Source: Ulva prolifera (taxonomy: Eukaryota > Chlorophyta > Ulvophyceae > Ulvales > Ulvaceae). Taken from it: a stretch of DNA of 64,000 bases. Made by a program: the position numbers and the translations under genes. Under the pieces are notes generated by a model that had not been told where the DNA came from, made no database searches, and saw only the letters and a program-made list of their open reading frames with translations. Shown one piece after another: positions 43,701 through 55,868 of this stretch; the stretch's first letter is position 1; each line of letters begins with the position of its first letter. The stretch is taken from positions 248,001 to 312,000 of the forward strand of contig CM041197.1 of NCBI GenBank assembly GCA_023078555.1, in the 5' to 3' direction.

Positions 43701-46700
43701 TCACAGCATGTTCTTACAGCAACCTTACAACGATGTACCATGTTGATTACCAAACCTACAGGTCTCGCGACAGAGGCTTCCGGGACCTCTGCCATGGCCA
43801 GAGAAACCTCTAGGTGTCAACGGCCGTTGCGCACAGCCCGCCCGCTGCACACAGCCCGGGTTTTCTGTACGTGATGGTTGTGGCGTGCGTGGGTGTCTGG
43901 GTGTGTGCTTGGTCTGCTTGCTTCGTTCGTGGTGCTGCCCGCCATTCCACCTTTCTCCTTGTAACACACAGCCCGGCCGGTCGCCTCACGCGTCCGTCAC
44001 AGCAGACACAGGGGGCAGAGGCAGGTGCGTCCGTCACAGCAGCTTGCATGCGCTCCTGTGGCCAAGCGGTAGCGCCGTATGCAGCCAACGATCTCCAGTG
44101 GTTCAACAGAACCCACCAGACTGCTGCACAAGTCGGTCGATAGACGCAGGGCTCCGCACCGGCATACGCCAGCTGTGTTCCACATCTGGCTTCCTGATCT
44201 GCCAGCTGTGTCCGACATGGACCGCACGGTGGGGTCTCCTCTCCTCCCTGGACAACACATCACTGATGGTCACTGCACTGTAGGCAAATTTCCAGGTATG
44301 TTGGTGTACATGAAGACATGAGCTGCCCTGCATGCCATCTTCTCGCACAAAGCTGTACCACCAAACATGATGTGCTGCACATGGTCAAAACAACCGCCGG
44401 TGGCATAAGAGCCCCGCTGCCAGCCCCACTTCACAGGCTCCGCTACCAGCCCCACTTCACTGCCTCCCCCCGCGGGTGATGCCAGCGTTGGTCGTTCATG
44501 CACTTGCGATGTCGGCCCGCATGCCACATCCGTTTCGGCGCACACAAGACCCGCATGGGCCTGCTGTGCGCTGCAAGGGCAGCGTTTTAGAGGCAGGACT
44601 GCAGCACGTACAGAGCCCGGGACACCCGAGCTCGCGACGCCGTCGTTCGCTCGCTCGCCACGGATCTACCCTGTGTCACGAGGTCAACATACAGTGCTGA
44701 GGCAGGTAGCACCGCGGTGTCCGTGCGTGTCTACACGATCACCACCGAGACATACAAGTCACAGCCGGCACTCCCACACAGAACAACAATGCAATGGGGC
44801 TATGTTGCCATGTGGCGTCCAAGGTTGCCCATCACGGCGTCAGCACTGCAAGGCCGGACCGCCCGTGTGCAGCGAACTGCGCCCCCCCGACCCCGACCAT
44901 TCCTCGCGCACACCCGCCATGATCAGGCTCACCGTGGCACAGCCCCTCCTGGAATCCCCCCGCCGCTGACAACCTGTACTTCACGCGACAGGGCAGGGGC
45001 GGCAAACGCCACAGCGAAGGCAGGTTGTGTATAGCAGCATAAGGTGCTGGCACTACAATGGCCGAGGATGCTGTGGGTGGTTACAAGGGTTTTTCAAACT
45101 GCAGTGGAGATGGTGTAGCGTAAACGACAAGTTTCACCGCCCAAACCGTCAGCATGAAAATCATAGTTATATGGACGCGTTCTAGTGGCTGCTGTAGCCT
45201 ACTGCGCAGAGGGTCCAGTAGCTGAAGCAGTACACCCGCAACTCTGGCGTGCCAGCAGCAACTCACAGGAGTTACAGCAAGTTGGCTCACCAAGGGGTGA
45301 GCAACCAGGGTGAGCGATGGGCTGAGGACATGTGAATTTGATGAAACGAGCCCTAAATGGAGCGCGGATTGGCCTCGCAGGTAGTGTAGTTCCTGCTGAA
45401 TTCATAGATGTCGCTGTGGTGCAGAACGGGCATGTTTTGGCAACGTTATGGGTGCGTATGAATGTGAGGCATCACGACGAAACATCTGTAGTTTGTCCCA
45501 CGGTGGCCACGGAGCTCCGTTCTGAGTAGCCCGAGTTACGTACAAATTCCTCACCGGTGCTCAGATGCGACGAGCCGTTCCATGCGCGCGTGTTCTGGCT
45601 GACAGTCGTCTCTGGTGTTTGGTATATTATAATAATTATTATAATGCTCCTTACAGCGAGCCTTTGTTCCATGTTGTTCACAGCGCATTACGTCAACAGA
45701 CGGCTTCGTGGACGACTAGATGAGTTTGTTTTGCAGTATTGACAGGCTTGGCTCCGATAGCATCCGGCAAGTCGCTGAATGTGCGTGCTAGTGGCTTCCT
45801 GTCTCAGCGCGGACATGCACGGTGGGACGTTGGTCCTGCGTCCGTCGCGAGCTGCGACGGCAATTCGTAAATACATTTCAATTGGGAGGGTCTATGACCA
45901 ATCTTTATTGTGATCGTAGTCGCACTTGTAGCAGGGTCTCTGTTGGGTGAACGTCATGGATTCGGAGACGGTAGCCATTGTAAACTCCGGGCGCACCGTC
46001 AGCGGAGCGCAAAAGAAAATGGTGCGATTATCTGTGTACATGCTTGAGAATATGAGTCCTCATGTTACGGCAGCGCTGGTTGCTGGCTCCTGTTGTATAG
46101 ACTGCCTCCAGTCGCGACCGATGTCGGTTACCGCATAGCGAGTTGTGCCCGTGTATTTGCAGCTATTTATATTCGATGCTGCGTATGTGCGATCCTGCTG
46201 TCTCACCTACGTCTTTCGGCGTGTGCAGCTGCACACGCCATGCATACATGCCATGCATGGTGTGCACAGTGCTGGCACTGCATGCATGGTGCCATACCAT
46301 GCATGGTGTGACTGGGCGGGATGCTTGCCCAATACGTGAGTGTCGGGACTGGAAGCAGCCGTCATTGTCCACCTGGCTTGGCACAGAAGGATGGCCTGTG
46401 ACTCGCCTACCGTCGTCCGGAGGGTGTGTCTATAGGTGGACTACTGCTTCGGCACGCGTAATCCCGGTCGTCCAGAGACGTCACTCGTCCAAAAAGGGAC
46501 ATGTCTAAATACATGCAGAAACACTTTATTTAACAGACCTGATTGGGAAGGTGGCGCTGTGATGAGGCCTGTGGCCAGAGGCGTTGCTTGTGTTTGTATG
46601 CATGGCTAGGATTTGGTCAGCCAGCATGCATGCACGCATCTGCGGCTGCGCACAGGGCGATTGCAGACCTGCAATACATCGACTCAGAACCCTGAGCTGC

Positions 46701-46941
46701 GGTCATGATCTCATGCATGGGAGAAGTTGCAAGACTCACTAGCATGTACTGCACGGTCACATGTGAAACATGCTCACCACGCAGCTCCACGTGGCTGGTT
46801 ACAGCAGGCATTCACAATGACAGGGAGGGCACCTAGCAGATGCATGTCGGGCTCGGCAGGGCCCCTGCAAGACACTTTCTCTAGCACACCCGCCGCAGCC
46901 GTTCTGGCGCCCCCTGCCACTGGCCCCTGCACCCGCGCCGG
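43701..46941. other. Spacer between ZBH8 3' end and ZBH7 unit
   Basis: No gene could be supported. Seen here: a 109-codon plus-strand frame (43814-44143) with a hydrophobic run VMVVACVGVWVCAWSACFV but no family; a direct repeat GCGTCCGTCACAGCAG twice near 43999-44044; a 24-bp tandem pair near 44417-44465; a GC-rich part at 44470-45050 with no domain; and several copies of CATGCATGGTG at 46230-46310. Confidence 0.35.
45626..45645. repeat. 20-bp perfect AT palindrome
   Basis: ATTATAATAA followed directly by its reverse complement. It is short and AT-only, so chance is a reasonable explanation. Confidence 0.7.
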
Positions 46942-49900
46942 TCATATCGGCAACAACTCCACGCCCGGGATGGACACTGCAGTGAACACTTTTTCAGGCA
47001 AGGTGCCTGGCATAGACGTTGGATTAAAGGCCGCACAGGTTTCGTCACGCCAGTCTTGCACACCCGCCTGGCACCCGATCGCTCTGCAGCTCTCAAAGCT
47101 GCCGAGATCATCATGGACATCCATCACGAAGCCATGACCGCATTCGCGCGCAGTCACCCGGGACGCCTCGAGGCGGCCGAGGGTGCTCACATGCACGCCG
47201 GCGAACGCGCACCGCGCCACCTCGCAGTCGGCCATGGCCAACTGCGCCAATGCGCCCTCATGCGTGCAGCGCGCCGCCACCGTGGGACCACTGCCACTGC
47301 CTTGCGCATGACCGCGCGCCGCCGCGGATGCAGTTGCAGCCTGCCGGGCTTGCTGCATGCTCAACCCGCAGACGATGCAGGGGTCTTCATCAAGACGGAG
47401 CAACGTGCCCAGCATCACGCCGGTCTGACAGCCCGAGATGCTGCCGCCGTTGATCTCGGCCGTCACCGGGCCCGTCAGAATCACCCCGGCCTCGGCCGCG
47501 GCGACACTGCAGCGCAGAAGAGTGATGTCCGCCGCGGCGTCCATGACCTGCACGCCTGTCTTGGCGCCGCTGAGAACCGAGTCGATGAGGGTCACGACCC
47601 TGCGGAGGCTACTGTGCGGTGCAGTTGGTAGGCGCACGTTGATGCGGCCCGCGTGCAATGTGACGCGATTCGCATCCAACACCGCCCCGCTCCCGGCCAC
47701 GAGCACGGCGATGTCCGCATTGATGATGCAGCAGTCGCTCGCCGAGAGCCGCGCCTGGTCACGGAGCACTACGCCTCGGCGACATGGCCCGGCCGTGGAG
47801 TCCAGGACTGAGACACACGCGTCGTCCTGCGCATCTATAGCGGCAAGGGCAGCACCCTGGAAGCGGCAGCGGCGGACGTCGCACTTGGCCGCATCAACCG
47901 CGACAATGCCGCTTTGATGCTTGTCGCCCGTGCTGTGAACCTTGGAGTCCTCGATTGCCACCTTCCCCGCCACAAGCACGCCCATGCCCCCAGCGTTCAG
48001 AACTGCTACGTTGCAGTGTTGAATGCTGACGGCTGTGACGTCCTCCGCAACGCTCACGCCATCGGAGAATCCTGAGACAGAGCAGCGCTGCACTGATGCA
48101 TGCCGGCAGCGCAGAGAGACACCACAGCACTGATTCGTGTTGTTGCGAACCTGCGCTGTCCTCAGAAGTGCCACAAGCCCCGGATCCCCCTGCCGACCTT
48201 CCTGAAGCCCCTGGAACACGCAGCCCACGAGGTCAGCCCGACCTGGGTGTGAAAAGTCGGCACCAAACACACAGTCAGTGACGTGCACGCCATCCAGCGT
48301 CACATAATCGGCCTCGACTCCAGCAGTACCCGACTCGACCCCGATGACGCAGCGGCGCACGCTGCCGCCCCGCACAGTCAGCCGGCTGCTCACGCACAAG
48401 TACCCCGCGCCACCGCTGCTGACCCCGATCTGGGAGCGCTGCTCAGAGCGGCAGAACGCTGGTGGGAACCGCGACTGCGCGCCGTTTACGCATACATTCA
48501 CGGCAGAAACCGTGGCTTCACACATCAGCACGCCGATGATGCCTCCATGGACGCTGCAGCCGCTGAGCCGCCCCTGTGCGTCCACAAGCGTCACCACCCC
48601 AAACTCAGCAAAACTGTGCCCGCCGTGTTCTCTCGGACCGTCCTGACTGCGAAATTCGCAGCCAGTGGCTGTGAGCTGCGACCCGAGCTGCATGATGCAC
48701 GCTGTCGTTGCACCCTTGTAGACACCACCCTGTACCCGCAGCCGACCGTCCGGCGAGGCCACTACCAAGCATGGCTCCTGGCTCTCACAAGTGCAGTGGG
48801 CAAGTGTAGCATGGCTTCCACTGACGATCTCGATTGCAGCGAGATTACTGGAGGCGGAGAAGCGGCACAACGTCGCAGCTGCTGTGCTGCTGCGGGTCAA
48901 AGCAACAGCCGAGGCGGCAGCCCCACACTCGCGCACGGTGCAGCGCTCGAGCTGTAGGAACACGCGGCCCCCGCTGCCAGCGCCGCCACAGGCGGCAATG
49001 GCAACGGGGCGTCTCGGACTGGGTATGCTCATCTCGACGCTACTTTCACGCATCACCGCATGGGTGTGTCGCCGCATGCACACCCCGCCAACGCTGTCCG
49101 CGATCTGCACCCCCTGCAGCTCCACCCTGCTGTGGGTGGCATGGAATCCGTTGTAGAAGCTCGTCAGCTGGCAATTCCGCAGAGTGGCGACGCCGTGGCG
49201 GACAGTCACCCCAGCCTCGCCCAAGGGATCATGAGCATCGAAGCCGCCTCGGACGTCACAGCGCTCCAATGCCGCATGGCACCCGGCTTCATTGAGAGTG
49301 ATTGCGAATTCTGTCCTCAAGAGGTCACATCCGCTCATTGCCAGCTCCGCGCCGGCCTCGGCGACGATGCCGGCGCGGCAGCGGCGGAATGTGCAGTCGG
49401 TGAGAGTGGCCGAGGTGGCGCCGCCGCTGAGCGTCAGCCCGATGTGAGCGTGACGAAAGACGCTCCGGCGGATGACGGCGGCCGCGCCATGCACGAGGTA
49501 AACACTGGTGGCATGGAACGTGCAGTCCTCGAACGTTCCGGAATACTGCGGACCGGCGCACATGATGTTGCCCCCTGCAGCACTCACGGACTGTGTTACA
49601 TGGACCACGTCGGGGAGGCAGGCAGCACCGCCAAGACAATGAGCATGTGGACACCAACACCACCGTTCGCCATCAGCTTGTGCCGGCACAGCAGGATGAC
49701 GAAGCCCATGGCTGTCACAGCGGCATGGCCGTGGTGTGCCGGACGACCGCTGCAGTGTGTCTCCGGCGTCACCGCGGCACATAGCAAGGGCTACAGGGCT
49801 CAAGGTAGTGCACAGTAACGTGTGTGTATAGCCATTGCAAGGAGGCAGATGTGGGCCCGGACCTGTGAAGGTGGTGCCGTGGAAGTGTGCGCCGGCACCG

Positions 49901-50750
49901 GCCAGCAGCAGCAGCCCCCGCTCCGGCAGCTCGACAACACCAGCGTTGACAGAGCAGCCGACAGTGACCGCCCGCCACACCGCGAAGGAGTTTCCACGCG
50001 GAGCCAGAAATGGGGACTTGGGCGGCAGGGACGCCGTGCGGAGGCGCAGGCGGTGCACCTTTGGGGAGGAGAGGGCCGCCACGAGGTCCTCGATGGCTGC
50101 GATTCCTGCGCCGTCCTGCAAACAGTGCTCCGCTCTGACACCATCGACGAAGCACTGGTAAGAATGGCAGTAGAAGGCAAGCAGACATCACGATTGTGGA
50201 GGCAAGCACACGATCTGGGAATATGTGTGCATTTTGCACGTGTGCGCAGCCTATGTCAGCCCTTGAATGAATTCAGCGTTTCGCAAAACATGTATGTACG
50301 TTGCGAGGACTGCATATGTTCGGCATATGTGGTCCCGTTAATTCGGAGTTGTCAATGTGCAATAGGATACGGCTCAGTAACTTCAGATTTACTTTTACTT
50401 TTACTGCTGAAAGTCAGCATGGCCCCGGCAAATGCTACAGCTCGCCAAGCTTGATATCACTTGTGCTGACTGGTACCAGAGAGCGCATCAGACACGCCGT
50501 AGCGCACCACGTTCAGCGGTTTGAGCTGTGGCCTAGTTAACTTTCTGCAGGTTGCGCCTTGCCACGTCAAATCAGCTGTGGGGACGTAATCCCGGGTGGC
50601 CAGGCCGCTCTGCTCAGGCCGCTCGTCGCCGCAGGTGGGGCATTCGAAGGTCGAGTCGACTGGAGCAGAAAGTTTGATTGTATGGCCGCATGTTGGCAGA
50701 CGGCATTGCACCGGCGCCTCAGCGCTGCCAGCCCACGACTCGAACGACAT
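46942..50750 (-). CDS. ZBH8: zinc-ribbon plus parallel beta-helix protein
   Basis: Exons 50508-50750, 49863-50115 and 46942-49574 encode about 1042 residues. Exon 1 starts MSFESWAGSAEAPVQC (C16, C21, H23, C37, C40) and ends ...PLNV at GTGCGC. Exon 2 has IEDLVAALSSPKVHRLRLR and VVELPERGLLLLAGAGAHF. Exon 3 begins GGNIMCAGPQYSGTFEDC and near the end carries CIVCGLSMQQ, a longer spacer than its siblings, then RCTHEGALAQL. Intron 1 is 392 nt. Intron 2 is the longest second intron (288 nt), yet is a multiple of three with no in-frame stop, so exons 2 and 3 form one open frame of 1059 codons if it is kept. If retained, the insert would add 96 residues with several Cys. Probably intact. Confidence 0.75.
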
Positions 50751-50974
50751 TGGCAACGCAATACCGCACAGTGTGCTATCACTCGACTACACACAACACG
50801 AAGCTGCCACAGACGATATCACACATTAAAACCATTTGAAATCGCAGTGGGCGCGGTTCGAACGACTGCTGCTGTTGTACCGTTCACTGCAGCTGTTGAC
50901 GGGCCAACGGTTTTCAACCTGCACACCCAGGTAGGCGGTACAAAATGCAGAGACGATGTGACACTTACATATTA

Positions 50975-51040
50975 TTTAGGAGGATGCGCCATTCATCGTG
51001 ACCAGGTTCGGGGGCACGAGGAAGGTGTAGGTGCTGCTTG
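50975..51040 (-). promoter_or_regulatory. Conserved upstream block of ZBH8
   Basis: On the minus strand the translated block reads STYTFLVPPNLVTMNGASS and then stops. Its equivalents lie before ZBH6, ZBH7 and ZBH9. It is about 225-290 bp upstream of the exon 1 ATG. The early stop argues against a long upstream exon in this copy. Confidence 0.3.
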
Positions 51041-51584
51041 CTGCTTGTCATGGCGCTGGGGGTGGCCCAGCGACCTAGTGTAGCGGCAACGTCGTTCGCC
51101 TGCGATGTAATTCACGCACAGCGCAGAAGCCACAGCGCGGCTGAGACTTATGATACGGTAGTCTGAGCTCGCGGCATTCTCCTTGTTTCAATCTCCAGTA
51201 TGGAAAAGCCCAGCTGTCTAGAGCGCAACGCCAGCACATGCATGTGGCGCTGAGCTGTGCAATTGCTTTGCATGACATGCCAGTCCTGCAATATTACAAA
51301 TCTGAATTCCAAGCTGTTGTCATTCCTGGCGCTGTTGCTGTTGATGTGGTGCGCAGCCTCCCGGTGCCACATCTGCACGTCCGAGTGCCAGATGTCCGTG
51401 ATCGGTAGACATTGCCTGGGCCTTCAGGGCCACGCCGGCTAGCAATCAGAGCAGCTTGAGGTAGGAAGAGTAGGCAGGGTAGCCACCCAGCCCACAATGT
51501 CACCGACCCCACTCAGCCACGATAATAATTTTACCGCATGCATGTCCCGCATACATGCCAGAATGAGTTGACTCACATCCGCAG

Positions 51585-51655
51585 GGATTCGAACCTGGCT
51601 GCACAAGACAACGCTGCTTCGACATGCACACATGCTACTCTAAACACAAGGCCTG
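51585..51655 (-). other. tRNA-like relic with perfect B-box match
   Basis: The minus strand contains GGTTCGAATCC, an exact match to the RNA polymerase III B box (GGTTCGANTCC). About 47 nt upstream is a weak A-box-like TTTAGAGTAGCATG. The T stem pairs poorly and no acceptor stem closes, so it is not a working tRNA. A tRNA-derived SINE end, a tRNA pseudogene or chance are all possible. Confidence 0.2.
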
Positions 51656-52847
51656 TGAAACCGTTGCTGCAATCGTCAATGCAGCAACTTAATATGAAAA
51701 TTTGTCACACGCATTTTGAAGTAACAAGTTGACAAGTGCATAGAAGAGGAACCACTGGATAGCTACTGGCATAAGCGGCTGCACAGCTGTCGGGATATAG
51801 ATTTATGGCTGAGGTGTTCATGGTGCACGCATACATGTTCAGGCCACCAGAATTGAGAGACACTCTTGTACATGTACGTACTGAGATGTGCGGCTTCGGT
51901 AATGCGCATACAGCTGTACTTCGTGGTTCTCAGATGCCGGTGTCCAGCATGTTGGGCCACCTCCTGGACATGTGACGACCATAAACACATTGAGAATTTT
52001 GAGTAAACTTCCAGTTTAGCTCCACGAAGCCGACGAATTTGCGTAGGCCCGGCACTGTCCAACGTCCAGGGCTGGTGGTCAGGTCTTAGTTGCCATTCTG
52101 TCGCGATCTCACCGTATCAAACAGAGTCACATGATGAGAGAGACTCTGGTAATGTAAATAGAAGCAAGATGTGGATTGCCGAGACAAATCCACGTCTGCA
52201 GACTCGCCCGATGCACAGACAGCGCGCGCACGAAAGGGATCCGCAGAGCACGAGTTCCGTTCTAGAGTGACTCGCGAATGTCTTGACAGAGGATGCCACG
52301 TATGTACCAACGTACTCATGGATGCCGTATGATTATGTATGCGGCAGCGGCACACGTAGCACATGGTAACTGCACTTTGAGCGGCAGTGACCAGGAAGCG
52401 TTAGCCGCAATGCAGCGTGCACTCCTACGTACGGACTCTTGAATCGTCAATGCCGGCAGTGTCTGAAATGTTACCTCAACATGGTCCTACACCAATCTCT
52501 TTGATCTACGAATAGCACTGTAGGATGTAACGAGATTGCAACCGGGTCTGGCATAAGTCGATGGAGCACACACGATCAGCTCCACAATCGGCGTAAAATA
52601 GGCCAGGAACTCGCGCTCGTATCGTACTATCGATATCGCTTGCTGTCGTGGCTGCCGCAGTCGAGATACTACCGCGTGATCGTGCATCATGGGGCGCGGC
52701 GTGACATGTCATGCATGGTGTGAAATTATTATTTGCAGGCTCACTGGCAAAGTCAGAGCGCAATGTCCGCTAAACTACGCTCACAAGCTCTCTGTGGGTT
52801 TTGTTCTTGCAGCGTGGCGCTGTGCAGCTGCAGATCACGATGTGCCG

Positions 52848-52998
52848 TCACCCAGACTTGTATCGGCGCAGGCGTTTGGGAACAGCGATCCGAATTCGAT
52901 GATGCCATAAAAAAGAAAAGAAAATGATACGTGTCCTCAGTGCTGCGACTTTCTGACCAGCGCAGCGTCATTCTATATCACCCAGACTTGTATCGGCG
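52848..52998. repeat. 21-bp exact direct repeat 130 bp apart
   Basis: TCACCCAGACTTGTATCGGC plus G occurs at 52848-52868 and 52978-52998. The DNA between holds a short A-rich run. The pair could be remnants of a tandem duplication or the ends of an inserted segment of about 130 bp. Confidence 0.75.
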
Positions 52999-54132
52999 TA
53001 CTCGCCTGGAGTGCGACGGCGTGCGAAATCGAATGGCATGTTGTATCTCTGAGGTATGTCCTTTCAAAGAATAGAGCGGCTTTCACAGCTCTACATGTAT
53101 CCCTCAAGTATCAGCAAGAGGGCATCAACAGCGTCCCGGAAGCTGCTGTCGGTCAGAATGCGCTGGCATCAGCATCGCTGTTATTTTTTGTGGTATGCCA
53201 GAAACTCATCAATGGTATGTACATCCCATTCACCACTGCAGGAGCAGTCACTGCACATTGTCGAATACTTTGTGCCATTACAACCAGAGCAATACAGATA
53301 CAAATCCTTCTACATGACTCCCTCTCTCGTCCACGTCCTCAAGACGAGTGTGCGTTCCTGCGGAATCCTGCGAACTGCTTGCGTTGCTCCAGCATGGTCC
53401 TTGTCTGGCTCGTATGGCTTTGCTGCGCTGCTCATGGTCCAGATCTGGCTCGAGCCACGACCAGTGCATGCCAGAGTGTTCTGCGGACTGCTGCACTGCC
53501 AGCGGCAGCGCTGTGCATAAAGACCATGATCATGATGGCCATGTGATGCTTTGCACGGACGGTATCAGTCCGCCGCATCCACAGGCACACCTTGTGCCAT
53601 GTGATGCTTCCACGAAGCAGGTGCATCGCGCCACTCAAGCAAGGTCTCTCTGCCGTGATTGTGAAGGTGCTGCTCTACATGCATGTAGACATCATGCTCT
53701 CATCTACAGAGCAGATGCCAGAGGGATATAAATGAGCTGAGGTGCGGCAGCTGACCTTTACAGATGAGGACGGCATCCACGGCTGCACAGACTCGAGAGG
53801 TGTGTTAGGCAGGGGAGAAAACAAAGCCCTTGGTACCATCCTGCACTCCTCTCCAGGACGAAGGTAAGAGCTGTCTGATGATGACCTACCGCCATCGCTA
53901 CGTATACTCGAAGCAGCAAGCATTGCCTATTTTAATATTCTTGGAAACCCCCAGGCATTGGTGACTTTGGAATACGTTCCATTTTCTGGACAATTAGCAC
54001 ATTATTCAATAACATGGAATAGATAGAGATTGCCCGTGTCGCGCAGCTAGGGTGGCACAACTCAAGCTGACACAACACAGGCGCACACAGCGGATGCTCA
54101 GAGCATGCAGAATGGTGCCTGATTACATCATA

Positions 54133-54740
54133 TTACTCCTGGTAGGTCTCATGCACGCCGTCCTGGCACCCGACCGCTCTGCAGCCCTGGAAGCTGCAGC
54201 GACCACTCATGAAGTCCACACAGAATCCACAACGGCAGGCGTGTGCAGGCGTGTGCGGTCACTTTGGAGGCCTCCAGGCGGCCATGCACGTTCACATGCA
54301 CCCCCTCCTTTGCGCACCGCGCCACCTCGCAGTCTGCCATCTCCACCTCCGCAAACGCGCCCTCATGCACGCACCGCGGCGGGGCAGACGTGCTGCCGCC
54401 GCTGCCCCCCCGGTAAACCTCCGCAGCTGCATGCATCGCCATACTCATTGCTCGCGGGCCGCTCACTCCGCAGACGGCACACGCTTTACGCTCACAGTCC
54501 AGCACACCACCAACAGCCACACCGGTCTGGCAGTCAGAGATTGTGCCGCCCCAGATGCGGGCCTTCACGCCGCCGGCCACAAACATGTTGACCAGCGAAT
54601 ACGCTATAGCGTCACACGGTATCATGCGCATGACCTGATGTGCCACAGCGTGCAGGCACCGCCCCCAGCACATCCACGTCGGCACTGGCTCCATCACGAT
54701 CGCACAGTGGCCCAATCAAGGGAGCATCTGCCTCCCCCCG
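54133..54740 (-). pseudogene. C-terminal fragment of a ZBH gene
   Basis: About 600 bp correspond to the last fifth of the beta-helix exon. The best part reads VKARIWGGTISDCQTGVAVG, CAVCGVSGPRAM, RCVHEG and MADCEVARC. Near 54240-54250 a duplicated CAGGCGTGTG shifts the frame, after which the end CGFCVDFM...GCRAVGC continues in another frame to a stop at 54133. The part upstream of VKARI is also out of frame (a DVDVLGAV piece resembling the VADVDVVRC segment of ZBH9). No zinc exon or lead-in exon is near. It lies between ZBH8 and ZBH9 and is probably the remnant of an eleventh copy. Confidence 0.75.
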
Positions 54741-54760
54741 AGCCTTGGCACTGAACCCAG

Positions 54761-54878
54761 CTCTGCAGCAGTGTTGGGTCGCTTTACAACATTTCCAGGG
54801 CTGCCACCCAAAAAATAGACCTGGATATTCGGAATTGTTCAATGTGATCGGGCCCGATGACCCAACACTGCTCTGCAG
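54761..54878. repeat. Inverted repeat pair next to the ZBH fragment
   Basis: GCAGTGTTGGGTC at 54768-54780 is exactly complementary to 54859-54871. Flanking CTGCAG sequences extend the similarity with a 2-nt offset. The unit of about 115 bp starts about 20 bp from the broken 5' end of the pseudogene fragment, so a small foldback element may have taken part in truncating it. Confidence 0.6.
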
Positions 54879-55868
54879 CGCCGCCGTGTGCAGCAGGTCA
54901 CAGAATTCCAGCTGCTGTAGCATTCTAGCTCAGTCCGAGCAGCTACGGGGTATCTAAGGTCTTCAATGGATAGCTAGGTATTCCTCGAGGTCAGGCTGTG
55001 GAACACTTTATGCCATTTGTGTCACTCTGGCGTGTCATGCGCAACCCGAAAGGTTTGCATGATGCGCACGTGCCAATTACGCTACCTGTTGGCAGGTGAG
55101 GATATTGATCACAGTGCAGTGGCCCACAGTGGCTGGGGGGCCCTGGGCGGCCCCGCGCACATGCATGCTGCCACTCACAGTCAGGCACACGCTCATGCAT
55201 ATGGAACCCGCCCCATTCAAGGCGTGATGTACGTCACGGTCAGTACTGAACCAGGATAATGCCGGTGATTTGCAAATGTCATTCTCCCTCGTAGCCGCCA
55301 CTGAGACCAGGCATGGCTTCATAGGCATGGAACGGCCCTCAGGCGGTGTGAGGCCACCGACATGATCTGCGCATGGCACACATGCATGATATACACCGAC
55401 ATGGCTGATGGCGCAACTGATAATGCTTTCAGAACGCAGAGAAAGGCCCACGTGCCCCTCAAATTGCCGCTGAACTGCGATAGCAGCATGCGCACGGACC
55501 CGGATGGCCAGCTCACACCGTGTGCATGCATGCCTGGTCGAGGCAGACAGCAACACCTATAGTATACCGAGACGAAGATCCAGGTTTTCGACTGAGCTTG
55601 CAAGGGGGGGGCGCAGCCGTGGCCACTGAGAACTACCATCTGCACATGCGCAGCATGAGCTCTTCCTGTAGGAAGACAAGCAAGACGTACAATATTTCAC
55701 GATGTAGTTTGCCGTGCGTTACTAGAGCATATGCTCAAGACACAACCAAGAGGACACATTCAGCAGGGCGGTTCACGGCGTTACATACCAGCCAAGGCCC
55801 CACCCGACTGGCCGCCCATTTCACGAGCTGCAGCAGTGTTCCCGCGGCCGCCACTGAACGCGATACTC
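54879..55868. other. Spacer before the ZBH9 3' end
   Basis: Nothing coding could be supported. The right-hand end is the ZBH9 3' flank. Confidence 0.4.

Larger units (their letters stand above)
51041..54132. other. Spacer without recognised genes
   Basis: No coding region could be supported. A 154-codon plus-strand frame (53056-53520) has no domain. Present are a tRNA-like B box (51585-51595), a 21-bp direct repeat pair (52848 and 52978) and a TATAAAT at about 53727. Base composition is more AT-rich than around the ZBH exons. Confidence 0.35.

Noticed and set aside
44047-44120. tRNA-like stretch with TGGCCAAGCGG (A-box match) and GGTTCAAC
   Set aside because: The second box is a poor match, the T stem is irregular, the anticodon loop would have nine bases and the acceptor arms do not pair.
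45557-45742. Plus-strand 61-codon frame with an apparent membrane helix
   Set aside because: The helix comes from the AT palindrome at 45626-45645 read as isoleucines. There is no other support.
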